The notes under the pieces are model-generated. The model did no database searches and was not told the origin of the DNA. It was given only the letters and a program-made list of their open reading frames with translations. From Planctomycetota bacterium (GTDB taxonomy: Bacteria > Planctomycetota > Phycisphaerae > Phycisphaerales > UBA1924), in NCBI GenBank assembly GCA_018242605.1, contig JAFEBP010000005.1, positions 272,861 through 336,860 on the forward strand: a stretch of 64,000 bases of DNA. The letters run 5' to 3'. Every line of letters starts with the position of its first letter. Within the stretch, counting starts at the first letter, position 1. Shown here piece after piece: positions 63,204 to 64,000 of the stretch. Both the position numbers and the translations under genes were made by a program.

Positions 63204-63356
63204 ATGTCTGACCAAGCGATCAACTCCAAAGACACTGAGCTCCGCAGCGACAACGGCTGTTGGTGCCGGATGGAGATTCATGGGGGTGCCAAGTTTGTCG
63301 CGAGGCAACACGAATCTGACCAAGGGCCTAGCCAGACATCCGGGGTCCACCGATGA
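63204..63356 (+). CDS. 50-residue protein coupled to the SNF2 helicase gene
   Basis: ATG 63204 to TGA 63356. The protein starts MSDQAINSKDTELRSD and contains CWCRMEIHGGAKFV. The stop overlaps the helicase start in an ATGA, a classic sign of coupled translation, which is the main reason to call it real. It has no recognised domain. It could be a regulator or a leader that sets helicase expression. Confidence 0.55.
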   Translation: MSDQAINSKDTELRSDNGCWCRMEIHGGAKFVARQHESDQGPSQTSGVHR

Positions 63357-64000
63357 TCACGGACTACCACGCCAAGTACATCGCCCATGAGTTGACCCGC
63401 CGCTGCGCTTCCGACAGCGTCGAGAAGCTGACCGCCGTGCTCTCCGATGCACAGGTAGACCTCAACCCGCACCAGATCGAGGCGGCGCTCTTCGCGTTCC
63501 GCAACCCGCTGTCCAAGGGGGCGATTCTCGCTGATGAAGTCGGACTCGGAAAGACGATCGAGGCGGGCTTGCTCATTGCTCAAATGTGGGCCGAGCGCCG
63601 CCGACGGGTTCTGGTGATCGCTCCGGCCAACCTGCGCAAGCAGTGGAGCCAGGAGCTGGCTGACAAGTTCTTCCTGCCCTCCGCGATCCTTGAGAACCGC
63701 ACATTCAACGACGCCGTTCGCTCCGGCAATCTGAACCCGTTCCAGCAGGGTGCCGTTATTGTCTGCTCGTACCAGTTCGCCAAGAAGTGCGAGCCGTATG
63801 TCCGGCAGACGCCCTGGGACCTGGTGGTGATCGACGAGGCGCACCGTCTACGCAATGTCTTCAAGCCCTCCAACAAGATCGCCAACGCCATCAAGCAGGC
63901 CGTCGCGCCGTACCGGAAAGTGCTGCTTACCGCGACGCCGCTCCAGAACACGCTACTCGAACTCTACGGTCTCGTGAGCATCATCGACGACTTCGCCTTC
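63353..64000 (+). CDS. SNF2-family helicase, N-terminal part (runs off the window)
   Basis: 216 residues are visible and the frame is open to the window end. LNPHQIEAALFAF is the Q-motif-like start, ADEVGLGKTIEAG the Walker A loop (motif I), LVIAPANLRKQW motif Ia, VIDEAHRLRN motif II (DEAH), and LLTATPLQN motif III. This HepA/RapA-like branch often sits in DISARM-like or restriction-type defence loci beside methyltransferase genes. What follows here is outside the window, so the system cannot be named. Confidence 0.9.
   Translation, partial: MITDYHAKYIAHELTRRCASDSVEKLTAVLSDAQVDLNPHQIEAALFAFRNPLSKGAILADEVGLGKTIEAGLLIAQMWAERRRRVLVIAPANLRKQWSQELADKFFLPSAILENRTFNDAVRSGNLNPFQQGAVIVCSYQFAKKCEPYVRQTPWDLVVIDEAHRLRNVFKPSNKIANAIKQAVAPYRKVLLTATPLQNTLLELYGLVSIIDDFAF

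Noticed and set aside
62798..63211. 137-codon gene across the boundary region
   Set aside because: It translates the arm repeats and the tRNA-Pro fragment, so it is not coding.

Overview
The window looks like a chromosome segment of a GC-rich planctomycete, most likely of the class Phycisphaerae. The evidence is a secreted FG-GAP protein ending in a GC-type dockerin, PEP-CTERM-like sorting tails, two ECF sigma factor/Ser-Thr kinase pairs, giant TPR and PD40 kinases, a zinc-ribbon membrane protein, a G-type prepilin, and frequent GTG/TTG starts. No species can be named from the sequence alone.

Chromosomal part (1 to about 41 kb). The left edge cuts a TetR gene; two identical-design palindromes lie between it and a methanethiol S-methyltransferase (mddA). 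After an aldo/keto reductase come an AraC regulator and a divergent arylsulfatase, outer-membrane channel, MBL hydrolase and fumarylacetoacetase-like group that looks like a catabolic unit for a sulfated aromatic or similar compound. Then follow a serine hydrolase, a GNAT acetyltransferase, a PD40-type kinase, two exported proteins (RCC1 repeats; S74 tail-fibre chaperone domain), two minus-strand exported proteins with sorting tails, and an ECF/kinase pair. The 27.3-29.3 kb segment holds relics of an old mobile element (DUF3987-like and serine-recombinase C-termini) abutting an initiator tRNA gene, plus four dispersed copies of a 17-bp repeat. Prepilin, pyruvate kinase, a second ECF/kinase pair and the FG-GAP/dockerin protein complete this part.

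Accessory part (about 41.0-63.1 kb). This is an integrative, mobilizable element: MobF relaxase with helicase domain, VirD4/TraG-like ATPase, DUF932 protein, several families of small unknown proteins separated by perfect GC-rich hairpins, and a class II Fic protein with its own apparent operator array. Its right boundary is a 45-nt 3' piece of a tRNA-Pro(CGG) gene flanked on both sides by TGGCGCGCA repeats at 10-11 bp spacing. No mating-pair channel and no integrase are visible.

The main find sits at the left of this element (41,680-46,324): a tight four-gene operon encoding a ComEC-type MBL protein, a single-chain E2-E1-JAB ubiquitin-like conjugation/deconjugation enzyme with all catalytic motifs intact, a four-helix membrane protein and an HExxH metalloprotein. 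No separate ubiquitin-like protein is seen, but the MBL and HExxH proteins both end in glycine, so one of them may be the conjugated partner. An LRAT-fold cysteine hydrolase, an autoregulated-looking HTH-membrane protein and further regulators follow.

Beyond the boundary (63.2 kb to the right edge) a 50-codon gene overlaps the start of a SNF2-family helicase that runs off the window, probably the beginning of a defence or restriction locus and perhaps of a second element in the same tRNA site.
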